A stretch of DNA of 64,000 nucleotides from Nematostella vectensis (lineage: Eukaryota > Cnidaria > Anthozoa > Actiniaria > Edwardsiidae). Location: the NCBI RefSeq assembly GCF_932526225.1, contig NC_064046.1:13961408-14025407 (forward strand). Reading direction: 5' to 3'. Position 1 is the first letter of the stretch; the number at the start of each line of letters is the position of its first letter. The translations under genes and the position numbers were made by a program. Below are positions 10,095 through 23,074 of this stretch, piece by piece. The notes beneath the pieces were generated by a model, which was not told the origin of the DNA, made no database searches, and saw only the letters and a list, made by a program, of their open reading frames with translations.

Positions 10095-13000
10095 ATGGAG
10101 GTTGCTGGCAAAGACGGACCATCAAAGGTTTCATGTCAATCGAAGGTAATTAATCGAGCTTTCTAGCGTTCAAATAAACTATCAATGTAGCTCAACCGTT
10201 TTTTTGTACTGGTAAATTGGCAGAGTCACAAGATGTTATCACAAGATCCATGGAATGCAGAACTTTTATGTTATGATGATAGTTCGGCTTATGAGGCTTT
10301 ATCATGCCTTAGAAAAGTCAGTTATGCATCACGAACAGAACGAAAGGGGGGACGAGCTATATTATTTAAACGCATTATTTAAAACCATGTGTATCTCTCA
10401 CAGGAAAACGTTAATAATAAGAAATATTAGAAAGGCGAGATCAAATCGTGCTCCCGCGCAAGGACAATTCGATAATACAATCCTCACCACCATATTCCAT
10501 CCCTCGACTCATATGTTATGTATACCACCTCAAACGCTTCTCTCATTTAGCTTTAGAGATATAGTAATCATTAGGCTTCAATTTCTTCTTGTGGTGTGAT
10601 TTTTGCTATGTTGTTTTAAGTAAATTGATTTTTACCGTGGTTATTTTAGTTGCCAGGAAGTAACTCGAACATGAAAACCGGAGGAGACCTTGCGCCAAAA
10701 CGTGGAACATACACACAATATAATGACAAAGAGAACTCTGGTACTAATAACAATACAACACAAGGGACAAAAGGTGTAACGCCTGTCGAACAAGATACAA
10801 CGGAGAAGAAAGAAGGAAATTATAAGTGAGTACTATTAATGCAATATAGCTGAACATGATCCAAATGGTAATCAAGTAAATTTTGTTTTTTTAGGAAGTG
10901 GAATCTATCAGATTTTGACATTGGAAAGCCTCTCGGAAAAGGTAACCGTGTGTCCATTAACCACAATAGGCCTCAACTCAGTCACTTGCCTCAAACTACC
11001 TAACACAAATAGCCCCACAGCTAAATAATAATACCTCCTTGGCCTAGTCCTAGCCTCTAACCTTAAAAATAGCCTCAAGCTTACCTCACATATAGCCATG
11101 ATATAAGTGGTGACCTTACTCTTGAATGACATCTTAATTTTCCTACTTCTGGGCTATCTACTTGCCTAGAGAAAAAAAAGCTCTGTTTTAGTTAGGCATT
11201 CTCATTTATAAGCAGTTGTTTACGCATCTTGCTGGTTACGACTATGTAAAAGTTATTACTAGTTGTGCAAAGACTGGTATCCTTCGGCAACTAATTGAGA
11301 ATGCTGGTCTTTACTATAGCACAAATCAACAAAATCTACCATGAAAAGTTAACACCTATTTCTTCTGTTTTGTAAATATGCTTTCTTGCATTGTCTCCAG
11401 GAAAATTTGGAAATGTTTACTTGGCACGGGAAAAGAAAAGCAAATATATTGTAGCCCTGAAGGTGAGATAAATATTCTATATGTGCATTAATAATAACTA
11501 AATACCTCATGTATTTGCCAGGAATTGAACAGGATGAATATAACTGAAAAAGTTATGAAACAATTTAAGCATGATATAATTATTTTTTAATTCTAATGAT
11601 TTTTAATCTGTTATCCATGTGTTTAATTGATTGAGCTGTTTTACGTTTCAAGGTTTTATTTAAAAGCCAGTTACAGAAATCCAATGTGGAGCACCAACTT
11701 AGAAGGGAAATTGAGATTCAGTCTCATCTGAGGTAAACCTAGATTGTGCTTGCAATATCAGTTGTCAAATGGCATTTTTAAAGGTACCACAAGGCCTATT
11801 TCTACATGAAAAATTGATGGTGTTGGAACTGCCATTGGCCTTTTTTTCTAAAAAAAAAACATGCCATTTAAAATTCACAGTAAAAACCTTTATTTGATAT
11901 ACTTTTGGCATGGGACTTTAATTAGCTTTTTTTTTCAGGCACAACAATATCCTACGCCTGTTTGGGTATTTCTATGACGACACACGAGTCTATCTTATTC
12001 TTGAATATGCTCCCCGAGGAGAACTGTATAAAGAACTTACTGCTTGTGAGAAGTTTGATGAGAAAAGAGCAGCTAAGGTAATATTTTTAGTAAGATTTCC
12101 AACTATTTATTGAAAGCATGGGCTGAGCTGGTAGAGTGGTGATTTGTGATCCAGCACCTTGGGAAACATTACTTCTATGTCCTTTCAAATAGAATAGAGT
12201 CCCTCAAGATAACCCTCTAACTTTGTGAATATGTCTTTTAGTATATTCGACAGCTTGCAGATGCTCTTGCTTATTGTCACTCTAAGAAAGTCATCCACAG
12301 AGACATCAAGCCCGAAAACCTTCTCCTGAATTATAAGGTAAGTATTAAGTACACTTCACAGCATCAGTGGAAAAAAAAGGGTCACCATTAAAATTGTCTA
12401 CTGGTTGTTTTTTTCAATAAGGGTGATATCAAGATTGCAGATTTTGGTTGGTCTGTTCATGCACCATCATCACGGTAAGTGACAGAGAAGAATGTGTTAT
12501 TAAAATGTTACACTTTTATCCATTGGTTATATACCTGTTTCAGATAAGATAGCACTTGCAATGCTTCATTGGTATTAAATAAATGTAAATAGAAACAATT
12601 TGACCTAAGGTAATGTTACACGCATCATTTGCAATATCGTTTTTTTGCGCAACAAACGATGCCATCATTTTTGGGGTACATGTTACACAGCTCTGCAGTT
12701 TTTATTTATTATAAAATCAATTATTGATTATTTTTATTTTTTGTAGAACGAGATAATTATTGTAGGCAATTTTAGTTAAGATGTGATCCATTCTAAATTG
12801 TTTCTTGGGGAAACCACAATTAGCATGCTCAAGAACTGGGTCTTTATTGTGTCCATGTTTTTTGCACCAGACGTACGACTCTCTGTGGGACCTTAGACTA
12901 TCTGCCACCCGAGATGATTGAAGGAAAGGAACATGATGAAAAAGTCGACCTTTGGAGCATAGGTGTCCTCTGCTATGAATTCCTTGTTGGCAAACCACCT

Positions 13001-13815
13001 TTTGAGGCAGAGGGGCACAATGAGACATACAGGAGAATTTCGAGAGTTAGTATTGGTTAATCGTACAGTACTTAAGGGATAATTTCCATCTCAGAAATCC
13101 TCATTTATTGTAACCAGATTTAATTTGCTCATTATGATCTATATTTTGCTGTGGTTCACTTTGCAGGTTGATCTAAGGTTCCCATCACATGTCAGTCCTG
13201 GAGCTCGTGACCTGATAAGCAAGGTAAATGACAATTTGAGAGTGAAATGCAACGTGTAACAGGAATGACAGTTTGTGAGTGGAATGCTATGTGTAACAGG
13301 AATGACAGTTTGTGAGTGGAATGCTACGTGTAACAGGAATGACAGTTTGTGAGTGGAATGCTATGTGTAACAGGAATGACAGTTTGTGAGTGGAATGCTA
13401 CGTGTAACAGGGATGACAGTTTGTGAGTGGAATGCTACGTGTAACAGGAATGACAGTTTGTGAGTGGAATGCAACGTGTAACAGGAATGACAGTTTGTGA
13501 GTGGAATGCTACGTGTAACAGGAATGACAGTTTATGAGTGGAATGCTACGTGTAACACGATTTGATGGGGAGAGGACAAGTCGTTGTGGTTTTTGGCTGC
13601 CCCCCCCCCCCCCCCCCCCCCCGCATCTTACCCCTAGCTATTCATCTGTGCTGTTGTCTCATGTATGAGCAATTTTGTAGCAGTTTTTATTCTATTTCCA
13701 GCTTCTACAGCACAATCCCAACAACAGACTTCCACTGAAAGCTGTGCTTAACCACCCATGGATACGAATGCATGCCACACCTGTCCTAGAACAAAAACCA
13801 GCCAGCCAAAGATGA
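10095..13815 (+). CDS. AURK: Aurora kinase (Aurora A-type residues)
   Basis: Eleven coding exons: 10095-10145, 10650-10825, 10895-10941, 11401-11462, 11653-11732, 11939-12077, 12242-12337, 12422-12474, 12871-13045, 13167-13223, 13702-13815. All phases fit, giving 349 residues with a hydrophilic N-terminus of about 80. Kinase motifs seen: glycine loop GKGKFGNVY, ATP lysine K112 in [13 protein letters not shown] (D206), DFG (D224-G226), activation loop RRTTLCG with T238 matching Aurora A T288, and PPEMIEG. The residue at the position that separates Aurora A (Gly198, TPX2 binding) from Aurora B (Asn) is G148 (LFGYF), hence Aurora A-like. [16 protein letters not shown] is closer to Aurora B, as expected for an ancient invertebrate Aurora. 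Mitotic spindle serine/threonine kinase by family. AATAAA occurs at 14165-14170. Confidence 0.95.
13227..13558. repeat. 37-bp tandem repeat, about nine units, in Aurora intron 10
   Basis: The unit begins AATGACAGTTTGTGAGTGGA and repeats about nine times with few substitutions. It starts three bases after the GT donor of exon 10, so the array begins almost at the splice site. A poly-C run of about 21 bases follows at 13602-13622. Confidence 0.9.
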
Positions 13816-15666
13816 TTCACAATGAATATAACAGAGGTCTAAAAGCTCTGTTGAGCTGAGATATATTTTCATGCTTTGCCATGTCCAGGACCCTGGTCAT
13901 ACAGATGGTGCAAAATTGAAATGTATATAAATATTGCAAAGTGAATAATAGAATGCACTGGTCACCACAAAACCACCATGTTTCTAGCCACCTCACCCAG
14001 TTAATTGACTTATAAGTTGCTTGTACCTTGTGTCTTTGTCAAAACACAATTATATGAAAGGCATACATAATTATTATGAGTAGTAATGAAATCTTTTGAA
14101 GGTCGACTACAAATGTAGTTCCTTTACTCTACTAATACTGTATAAGAGAAGCATTTCCAATGACAATAAACTCATTACACGCACAGTGACACCAAACTAC
14201 AAAAGATAGATGATTCACACAACCTTGTTGTTAGAATATTGTAAAGCTTGTAGTTATGGCAAATAATGTTATTCAAATGTATTTTTCACTAAGATTGCTT
14301 CCTTATCAAAATATATGTGCAATTCCCTTAAGGCAAAAAATAGCTTCAAATAGTGTTATTGTTATTATTTTATGAAAAAGAAGTATAAATAAATAATATA
14401 CTTTAGGAACAGTGTGATAATATTGAAAAAGCTACAAGTTTGCGTGTGCATTATCACAAAGCTAAATCTACTACCAGAATGCAGTACACACTTTTAGTTT
14501 CCCATGGTGAGTGTTTGTGCATGCTTATAGCTCGAATGGCCCAATGGAGTGTAAACTACTACAGTACAGACATGCTTGGTCAACACAAAAAAATCAAGGA
14601 GGGCAAAGTTTTTGAAAATATTGGGGGCATGTGCCCCACCCCCCTTCTATGACCCTGACTTGAATATATCTGAGAGTAGCAGAGTTGAACCCTTTGTTTT
14701 GCCTGCAAACTTTTGTATAACTGTCCTTAGTTTCAGTCCAAAACCCTCCCCAAGTGGTTGCACAATAGACTAAGGAAATGGGGACATGTGCACTGCACAG
14801 GGAAATAAACCAGTTCAACTATCATAATGACCTTGTAGCATTCAATGACTTATTCCAGGTTGACTATTTTAGGGCTGGCTGCCCTGGTCTATTATTTAGA
14901 GTTTTGTAAGGAAAGTTACCTTCAAATCCTTCTCTCATGGCTATAAACAAATCTAGGCCAGTTAGAAAAAAGGTTTGACTTCTTGTGAAATAATGCACAC
15001 ATATCTGGATAAGGCCAGAAGATGTAAGCCTTGATATAGGGTGAAATAATGCCCATCATTTTTTTTGTGGGAGATGGTACCTATACCCATTCAATAAAAT
15101 ACTACAACAAATTTTATAGCAATTTATTACAATAGTGAGAAATAAATTTATCCCTTCACCTATAAAGAGCCTTAATCATACCTGTTTTTTGATTTACCAA
15201 TAAAAACCCAATTTAATCATCAAGCTAGTAAATAGACACAGCATTATCAGTAGATATAGATGAGATTTGAGAAGAGAATCTTGTTGTTACTAGCAGCTAT
15301 TATTTTCCACATCTACTGAGGAGTCTAAAAGTGGCTGTGAAGCCGCCTTTTTGCAATAACATCTCTTGACTAGTCTGCTTGCTCATGTGTCAGAGACCAA
15401 TAGTAAAAGGCTAGGTTCGATCGCCAGTTGTTTCTGTGAGCCTGCAGAGGATTGTTCGACCACAATGCCAGATAGAAAAATTGCTTGTAAACAGGGGCGG
15501 CAGACAATGAGGGGCAGGGGGGCGATTCCACACCCCTCCCCCCCCCATGATTCTTAGTGGATGTGTGTTCTATATGATACTTATGTCAGTGCATTCCCTT
15601 CAGCAATTCCTGGGTATTCACATGTTCTAATTTTCTTGGTCCAGTCATTATGCTTTTATCTATATT
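13816..15666. other. Intergenic, between convergent Aurora and FAM210 genes
   Basis: Holds the presumed 3' UTR of the kinase (AATAAA at 14165-14170), AT-rich sequence, and two G/C-homopolymer repeat remnants near 14630 and 15500. Open frames here are short and I could not support any as genes. Confidence 0.6.
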
Positions 15667-17157
15667 TCACTGCCTCGTCACTGGAGCCTTGAGAAATCCC
15701 ATAGCTCTGAGTCTGTGCACAATCAGCGGAGTGCAAGTGATGGTTAGGAACATGCGCACAGGTACAAAGACCTTGTGACAGGCATATGCAATCACAAATG
15801 TGCTGGCACCAGTTGTCAATGCAGAGTCTGATAAGCCTTTGCTGAGGCCTACACTTTGTAGAAGTCCTGGAACGTCAAGACCACTAGAGGGAGAGGGACA
15901 ACTTATTAGTTATCTAAACTTAAAAAGAAAGTAGTGTTTATCTTACAGGGTCACTGTGCCTCCCCAATATTTTCAAAATCAATGACCAGTAGAGGTGTGG
16001 TGTTGAGCATTCCCCCCCACACACACACACACCTTCAAATAGAAGGCCTGTTTCTGCCCTGATCTTTTCACATCCAGGCTGCAGATCCACAAGTATAACC
16101 CCAGGGCTGTAGCCAAGATTTTGAAAGGGAGAGGGGGGAGGTTCATTTATCCATTTAGCGGACCATTTTCCCTTAGGTAGCTCGTCCTAGCTCGCAGTGG
16201 TACATAGGGAGCAAGGACAATGACGATGGCTAAGACAACGCCATCAAAAAAGAATATTTCACGTGTGGTGATCAATAATAATTTAATTGCAATGGAATAA
16301 GCAAAACATTATAGTCAGAGACAGATAAAAAAAAAACTAAGCATATTATTTATACAGCAGCGAATGTAGCTAGTGGAATTTACAACACAAACGTTGGCGT
16401 CCTTAATTGGCAGTGAAACTTGGAGTTTTCACTACGTTTTTTTACGGAAAACAGCTGAAATGTATCAGACAGATCGCATTTCCACATGCTGCTATTGAAT
16501 TCTGAATCAAATCCCATTGTTTACTGCCTTCTGTGTCCGCATTGATGTCATCGTTGCTTAAGGTCCCTAATTTTCCTTCATCAGAGTGGACCATCAAGTC
16601 GTGTGGGGTGGTTCTTCCGAACCCACCCTGGCGACGGGCCTGAACCACATATAATGTATCCAGGGATATATCAAAATCTATGGCTTTGCAAGGTGCTTGT
16701 TCTTTGTGTTTTATTTCAACACAATGAAATTTTGGGGTAGGGGAATTGCTAAACTATTGCTATTGTTTTTAAACCTTAAAAGGTAAAATTATTATACCCC
16801 CTCTCGTAAGGCAGCTATTCCAGACCAATTTGTTTCTTACCTCGATACGGCTGTGTAGCAAATCCCAAGAGAAGTAAGCGATATTGAAACGTGAAATACG
16901 ACTGCAATAGAGCCATACTCTGCAAATATTTTCCTTAGCCTTTGAGCCTGTGACATTGTCTGTATCTTGCCATCATTTTCGTTAGAATTTCCTGTATTAT
17001 CCCCATTGGTATTTGGTTTGGTACTCATGGAATTCACCCTATTTAGCGGTCTCATGCCAGAAAAAGATTGACTGGCAACAGAGAATGCGCCAATGTGCCG
17101 TTGAATAAAATGAATATTAAAGCTTGATAGACGTATAAATGACCGTGATAAAGCCAT
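15667..17157 (-). CDS. FAM210-type mitochondrial membrane protein (DUF1279)
   Basis: Two exons, 17157-16841 and 15883-15667, join in phase (AG|T) to give 177 residues. The first 35 residues are rich in Arg, Ser and hydrophobics without acids (MALSRSFIRLSSF start), which fits a mitochondrial targeting peptide. A low-complexity Asn/Gly linker follows. From about residue 70 the DUF1279 domain runs: QRLRKIFAEYG, a hydrophobic membrane segment ending SLGICYTAVSSSGLDVP, GASTFVIAYACHKVF, then PLIVHRLRAMGFLK. This matches FAM210A/B. FAM210 proteins sit in mitochondrial membranes and affect mitochondrial translation and respiration; the molecular reaction is not settled. The intron of about 0.96 kb holds repeat remnants. 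A versus B cannot be assigned with certainty; the short length is closer to FAM210B. Confidence 0.88.
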
Positions 17158-17789
17158 TTCTTTGTTTGCTGGGAATTAAAAACCTTTGAAAAAGCGCATA
17201 TAATATCTTACGTAAGTTATAACGTCTTCTTCGAATGGTGTTCTTGACGAAATGGTCACTCGATACCTGGCACCCTGTGGTTTTATACACAGTAAGACCA
17301 AGTTTACAAATGCCGTTGCTATTTTATATTTGCTATCAGTAAAAATGAGGAAAACCCAATATTCTTTTTCTCCCTCCAGTCAACAGACCTAAAGCCTAAA
17401 ATGTTTCAACAGAAAAAAGGTAACTAAAAGTAAAGTGAAAATAAATTTCACATAATGCACGGTATACCTTATTGTGCCAAGGCGCCTGTTAGTTTGTGCA
17501 TGTGATATGAGTTTTCTTGTTGAGCTCGAGAGAAGAAAGAAATCACTTCGAAAAACTAAGACGACGATAACTACAATCGAAGGCAAAAAGGTAATATTGT
17601 AACGATAGCTTATTTTTCTGCAGATTGACGCTTTCTAAGGTATCAAAAAGGCCCGTAAACATATGCATCCTAAGGTCAAGGTTTTGACATGTGACTTTTT
17701 TCGTCTTTTTTGTAGCTATGAGGGACAGTGCTGAAAAACGCAAGATCAGTTCCAGTACCGCGCAGTAAAACCAGCCTTTTTGTTTTGAA

Positions 17790-17931
17790 ATGGCGGCGTT
17801 TTACGGGCGAACTGTCACATTTTGGCGAATGCTAGGAAAACTAGATCAAACTTTTAAGTTTGGCTATAATTTTGTTTATGACTGCCTTATTATCAACCAA
17901 ATCTTTCATCTTTTGTACAGTATGGTTTTAA
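17790..17931 (+). other. Possible orphan 5' coding exon, unidentified
   Basis: An ATG at 17790 in CAAATGGCGGCG-like context opens a 47-codon stretch (MAAFYGRTVTFWRMLGKLD start) ending at a good GTAAGC donor (17932). It is head-to-head with FAM210. I found no downstream exon that continues it, and the next recognisable sequence is a LINE relic. Weak resemblance to the N-terminus of mitochondrial inner-membrane peptidase subunit 1 was considered, but the catalytic Ser motif is nowhere nearby. Could be a dead first exon or chance. Confidence 0.25.
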
Positions 17932-18224
17932 GTAAGCCTTTCGTACCTTTACTCGAACGATTTAACACTATGATTGTGTTTGTTTTCGCCAGAGCCTGTG
18001 CATGCACACACACAATTCAGCACGGTCGCTATGAAGCTAATTTCAAAGTTGTATGTCCATGGGGGCGGGGTCTTGACTGCCTTCTCAAATAATCTAATTG
18101 TATCACAAGGTAATCACTTACGTGGCAATTATGAGGGTATCTGGTCAAAGATAGAGGTGGCTGGCAGATCTCATGAAGGTGTTAGATAAATTACGCTATG
18201 CAAGGAAATTCTTGTTTTAATTGT

Positions 18225-18338
18225 TTTAATAGAAAATAGGCAAAATGTCGATTTTCTATAGAATAACTTTTAGGGAGTGATAAAAATCGCTAAAAAGCAG
18301 GAGATATGATGCTCCACGCAGGAGATTGTGAGAAAACA
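18225..18338 (-). mobile_element. Degraded partial copy of the 1135-1499 MITE
   Basis: Reverse complement shares AGCGATTTTTATC, a run around TTATTCTATAGAAAATCG, and TTTTGCCTATTTTCT with the interior of the MITE at 1135-1499. The terminal repeats are missing. Confidence 0.6.
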
Positions 18339-19590
18339 TGAACGCTGTCAAGAAAGATCTGGGAGATCGCTTCGAGGAATATCTCAATTCCGATAAAGCC
18401 ACTTTTAGCTCAGTAGATGAAGTTGTGGATAATCACATCCCCAAAAAGAACATTTCTGGGAGATGGAAGTCACTCTGGATGACTAGTGTGATAACACGTA
18501 TTAGTGATAAGGAAAAAACAGAGATTGTACAATAAAACGTGACAAACTGATAATTTTGAAGCCAAGTGCAAATTTAAAGAACAATTTTAAGAAACAAATT
18601 AAAATTCAGCTTGTTCTTTCTCGTAACAACTATGTCTCCCAGCGGCTCACACCATCCCCTGGGTGTAGCAGGCCAGCTCCAACCAAATGCTTTTGGGTTT
18701 TATGTAAAATCAATGAAATCTTAAGACACTGGGGTTGCTCCTTTGAAGAAGGATAATATTGATATTTTTGAGTCAGGGTGAAGCAAATCTTTTGAGCGAA
18801 CAATTTAAATCTGTCTTCACTAATGAAGACAAAAATGAGATCCCGATTCTTGACAACAGTCCTTACCCTGACGTTACATCAACGTTTATAACCCTAAATG
18901 GTGTTACAATGTAAACCCTAAAAAGGCCAGCGGCCCAGACCATATTCCTTGTAGAATCCTGAAAGAAGCAGCTGCTGAGGTTCCAATATTCCTTCAATAC
19001 TTATATACGAAATCCTTAAAATCTGGAAGTCTGCCAAGGGACTGGCTGAAAGCCAACATTACTCCTGTTTTCAAAAAGGGTAGTAAACACATACCAGCTA
19101 ATTATCAACCTATTTCCTTTACTTCCGTGCAGTGTAAGATTCTTGAGCACATTATCTTTTATGACATCATGGCACATTTTGATAAAAACAACATCCTTGT
19201 TAAATTCCAACACGGTTTTGTAGACAGTTTTCCTGCACTCCAGCTGATTATGACAATCAAAGACATAGCCAAAGCCCTAGACAACAACAAGCAAACTGAT
19301 CTTTTCATCATGGATTTTTCAAAAGCTTTGGATGTTGTATCCCACCAGCGGCTCCTTGCTAAACTGGATTTTTACTGAGTGCATGGCCCCCTGGACATCA
19401 TCATGGTTGACATGCAGAGAACAATCTGTTGTTCTGGATGGGGCAACATCGACTGCTGTAAACATATCTTCTGGGGTACCTCAAGGCACTGTACTTGGAT
19501 ATCTTATGTTTCTAACCTACATAAACAACGTAGGAATGACTGCACATCTAAAATCCGACTGTAATTATACAGGGGATCTCAAAAGTTTGT
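18338..19590 (+). pseudogene. Non-LTR retrotransposon (LINE) relic, reverse-transcriptase part
   Basis: Fragments in several frames carry reverse-transcriptase blocks in the right order: KASGPDHIPCRILKEAA (about 18930), PVFKKGSKHIPANYQPIS (19060), IMDFSKALDVVSHQRLL (19310; the family has AFDxVxH) and GVPQGTVLGYLMFLTYINN (19480). Stops and frameshifts separate them, and the catalytic Y/FADD block is absent after 19550. The upstream frame at 18338-18532 resembles the region before the reverse transcriptase in CR1/L2/Jockey-like ORF2. Dead copy; clade not assigned. Confidence 0.8.
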
Positions 19591-20441
19591 GACCATTTTT
19601 AAAATATCATTATTTCCAGCCTGCACGTGTACTCAAGCTGGAAAACTAAATAATTGGTAGCAATAAGTAGGGGGATATGAAAAGTTTTTCCTTTTCCCGC
19701 CAAATGTTGCGCCCGCCAAATCAAAATAAATTTTCCCGCCCTTTTTTTTGCGAGAAGATATTGAATTTTCTCCTCCATGTTAAGGGTGTACTGACATTAG
19801 TGTTACTTAGTAACGACGTTGCTACGCTGGTGGCGTTGAGTGTGTGCGTACATAACACGGAATTCGTCATTCGCAAGGTTTCTTGAAATAAAAGAAACAA
19901 AAATATGCACCCTACAATCACAAAAATGGACTTAAAGTTGATCTCAACCTTACCTTATTTCCCATGTTTGTTAAAACAAACAAACATTCAGCCAAGATTT
20001 TCAAGGCAATGTTTTTAAAGCCCAAGTTTTCAATTTTAACTATATCTGTGCGTGCTGCAAACACTGGTTGCAGACGCTCGCGAACGCACTGTATCCAAAT
20101 GTATAATATACTATTTCAGTTTTGATCATGACATGACGAATATCGTTCCTTAGAAGTGGAATTTGTGTTTAAACTTCATTTCAATTTCATCATCAGATCA
20201 TCTAAGATATCAGCGTGTTTGAGCAGGCCATCTGTGCATGCGCTGGATTTGTTTTACTTCCGGTTCTGAATTTTCTAAAAAAAATGCTTTTATTGTTGCC
20301 AAATTATTTCAAAACGCAATATTTTTTTTTGTTATTCCTTATTTTATTTTTTTCGTTTATTTAATAAATTTCCCCCAAAATGTCTTGCCTGACAGGTACC
20401 CTCTTTTGCAAGGCCCCCCGAATGTAGATGTACACCCCGGA

Positions 20442-22792
20442 ATGTTGATAATAATAAGTAATATTTCTCAACAGCTGTTGGAATATAATGAAGGGAATAG
20501 CCCCATCATCGTTGATACCGGGGAGAGGACTTACGGCTTTTGCGAGGATACAAAGCATGATGTAACCCTCGCCAAGATAGAGGAAGGGCTGTTCTTAGGT
20601 TCCCAGGATGGTGCTCATTGTTATGAGGAACTTCAGAGAAATAACATAACGCATATTTTGAATGTCGCTACTGGTGTAGTGAACGTGTTTGCCAAAGTGA
20701 GTAATTATTGATGATGAGTTGTTATATTGAATTGGTTACCCACCTCTTTCCCTTCAATTCTCATTTTTCTATCTATCACCAAAAAACAGACAGGGAGATG
20801 CTACCCTAAGGGAAAGCATTTTGGGTGTGGTCAACAGAAATTCTTACCCCTTAGGGATAGCCCCCTAAGAAATTTACTAGTCCAACCCCTCCCCCCCCCC
20901 CCCCATGCCCCTGAACCCAAAAATTACCGTTCAGCCTGAATGAATGTTGTCTTCTTTGTAGGCATTACACTTTTGTTACAGAATGCACTTCTATTGTGTG
21001 ATAATGACTGCAAAGGAGATTAGAATAAATGCCACCTTCGATAGATGATTTTTTCTATACTATAGAGATTATTAAAAGACGAGAACATATATGATGATTG
21101 GTAAAGAACAAGACTGATCAAAACCATTGTAGGTTCACTTGTTTGTTCAAAACACTTATCTCAGATGGTAAATTTATGTCCCTTTTAATAAACATGGATT
21201 TCCACTTGGTTCTAGTAGTAGCCAGAATGACTTAGCTTGTATGTTACCCTATTTTCAGGATTTTACTTACAAAAACATTGAACTGCTTGATCTACCAGAG
21301 ACTGATCTTGTAGCACAACTCCCACAGATGTTTCAGTTTATTAATGATGGGCTTCAAGCTGGGGCTGTGTTAGTTCACTGGTAATGATTATGCTTACAGA
21401 TATTGTTTAATGTTTTTTTTACAGGGGGGATCTTCAAAATGTCATTATTTTACAGCTGTTTTCACCTGGGGGGAGCTCTCCTTGGAGGGGGGAGGGGACT
21501 CTCCCTAAAAAATGTGCATATGATGGTAGAGAAAATGAATTTTATTCCTTAAAGGGATAGCAAAATGAGTGTGGTTTCTGGATTTTTTTAACCCTAAGGG
21601 GTAGCAGATAAAACTGAATAATCAGGTTTCTGAGTTTTATTTTAGTTGACAGTTGACATGAGATCAACTATTGAAATCTGTTAAACAGAAAGTCTTACAA
21701 ACTGTAACAGAAAATGTGATTTGTATTTTTGGGGGGGTAGGGTCCCCTTGTAGAAACCTTAAGGAATAGCAGATTTCCAGAAGACCCTAAGGGATAGCAC
21801 TTGGGGCGAATTTTATACCCTAAGGGATAGGACAAGCATATGTACATTTTTTTAGGGAGAGTTCCCCCCTAGGTGTTTTCATTACTATGTGGTCAACCCA
21901 TATTAAATACACTTTGATCAACCCAATGTATTGACTTGCACTCAGCTTATTTTCAAACTCGATAAGAAGAATTTTACCAGTCAGATTCCAAAAATTTAGG
22001 TTCAATTTCCAGCTTTTTTTGCAGTAAATGCCAGAGGCCAAGTGACCTCTGGAAATCGAACCAAAATTTGTGCTCATATGAAAAAACATTTCCTCATTAA
22101 CTAAGCTATCTTGGGTTGAATGACCCATAGTTTTGGAAAATGAATATTATTGATTATTTTTTGCTTGTTTAGACTTTCTGGTGTGTCTTCAATGTAATTC
22201 AAGCAGTTGCTGAGCATCATACTTGTACTTCAAGGCTCATTCAGCCCAGGCTCATTACTCATTAATTTGCTAGAGAATATATGGTGACTTAACTCAGTCA
22301 GAAGATTTAAGACAAAAATTTAATGATAGGAAAAGTCACCATATATTCTCTAGTAAATAGTCAAAAGTAATGAGCCTGGGCTACCTGTGCTTTTACCATG
22401 CACTCTTACCCTTTTTAACTTACTGTTAACTTTAAACTTCCTGTTATTATTTCATTATATAACACAAAATGGATCTGGATGCCATGATTATGATAATATA
22501 AGGAAATTATTTTCTTTATGCCATTAGGACACAGCTGCGCTCTTCCTTATAATTCTAGAAAAAACTTAAGGCATTGGCCCCCAATAACTGCTTGGATAAT
22601 AATGTTATATTTTTTCCTATTTTCAGTAATGCAGGAGTGTCAAGATCACCTGCTGTGGTAATTGCTTATTTAATGCATAAAAGGCTTCTATCCTTGGGCC
22701 AGGCTTTCAACGTGGTCAGAGAGCAAAGGCCTTGTGTGAAACCAAATGAAGGCTTCTGGAGACAGCTTTGTAATTATGAACAACAGAAATAA
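20442..22792 (+). CDS. DUSP19: Dual-specificity protein phosphatase, DUSP19-like
   Basis: Three exons, 20442-20696, 21259-21380 and 22627-22792, join in phase. From the ATG at 20442 this gives 180 residues (human DUSP19 217). Conserved run with DUSP19: GLFLGSQDGAH, THILNVATGV, DFTYKNIELLDLPETD, VLVHCNAGVSRSPAVVIAYL and GFWRQLCNYE. The active-site signature HCxxxxxR is at H125-R132, with catalytic C126 split across the exon 2/3 junction. D96 is the likely general acid. The family dephosphorylates Tyr/Thr residues, and DUSP19 acts in JNK signalling. The start is uncertain: the frame is open upstream to 20238 and an acceptor-like CTGACAG lies at about 20395, so an upstream exon may supply the N-terminus. 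Polyadenylation signal AATAAA at 23025-23030. Confidence 0.88.
22243..22382. repeat. Hairpin element in DUSP19-like intron 2
   Basis: AGCCCAGGCTCATTACT (22243-22259) and a following CTAGAGAATATATGGTGACT are mirrored by reverse complements ending at 22382. The result is an imperfect stem of about 50 bp around a short loop. It is consistent with a small foldback MITE. Confidence 0.7.
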
Positions 22793-23074
22793 TTCAAACT
22801 AATATTTCTGGTACAATAATAATTATTGTAGATATATTTTATATACAGCTATTGGCAATGTTTTTGCACAAAGAAAAACCTTAGTGGGCTATTTGGATAC
22901 ATAATAAAAACGCTTCAAACTTATAATTTGTTATAATTATAATTTGTACAAATATAAATATTTTAAAATAAAGGAAATTGAAATACTTATTCTAAAAAGT
23001 AAAATCTTTTGTTCAAGTGCAAACAATAAATTATCTTTGTTCTATGCTCTGCGTGATAATGAGCATACCGAGCT

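Larger units (their letters stand above)
17158..20441. other. Intergenic region with LINE relic
   Basis: Between FAM210 (-) and the DUSP19-like gene (+). It contains a possible orphan 5' exon at 17790-17931, a degraded MITE copy at about 18225-18338 and the LINE relic at 18338-19590. The rest (19600-20240) shows only short frames and AT-rich sequence. Confidence 0.6.

Noticed and set aside
13227-13558. CRISPR-like regular repeats
   Set aside because: Head-to-tail minisatellite without spacers, inside an animal gene intron. The same applies to 46331-46575 and 26770-27346.
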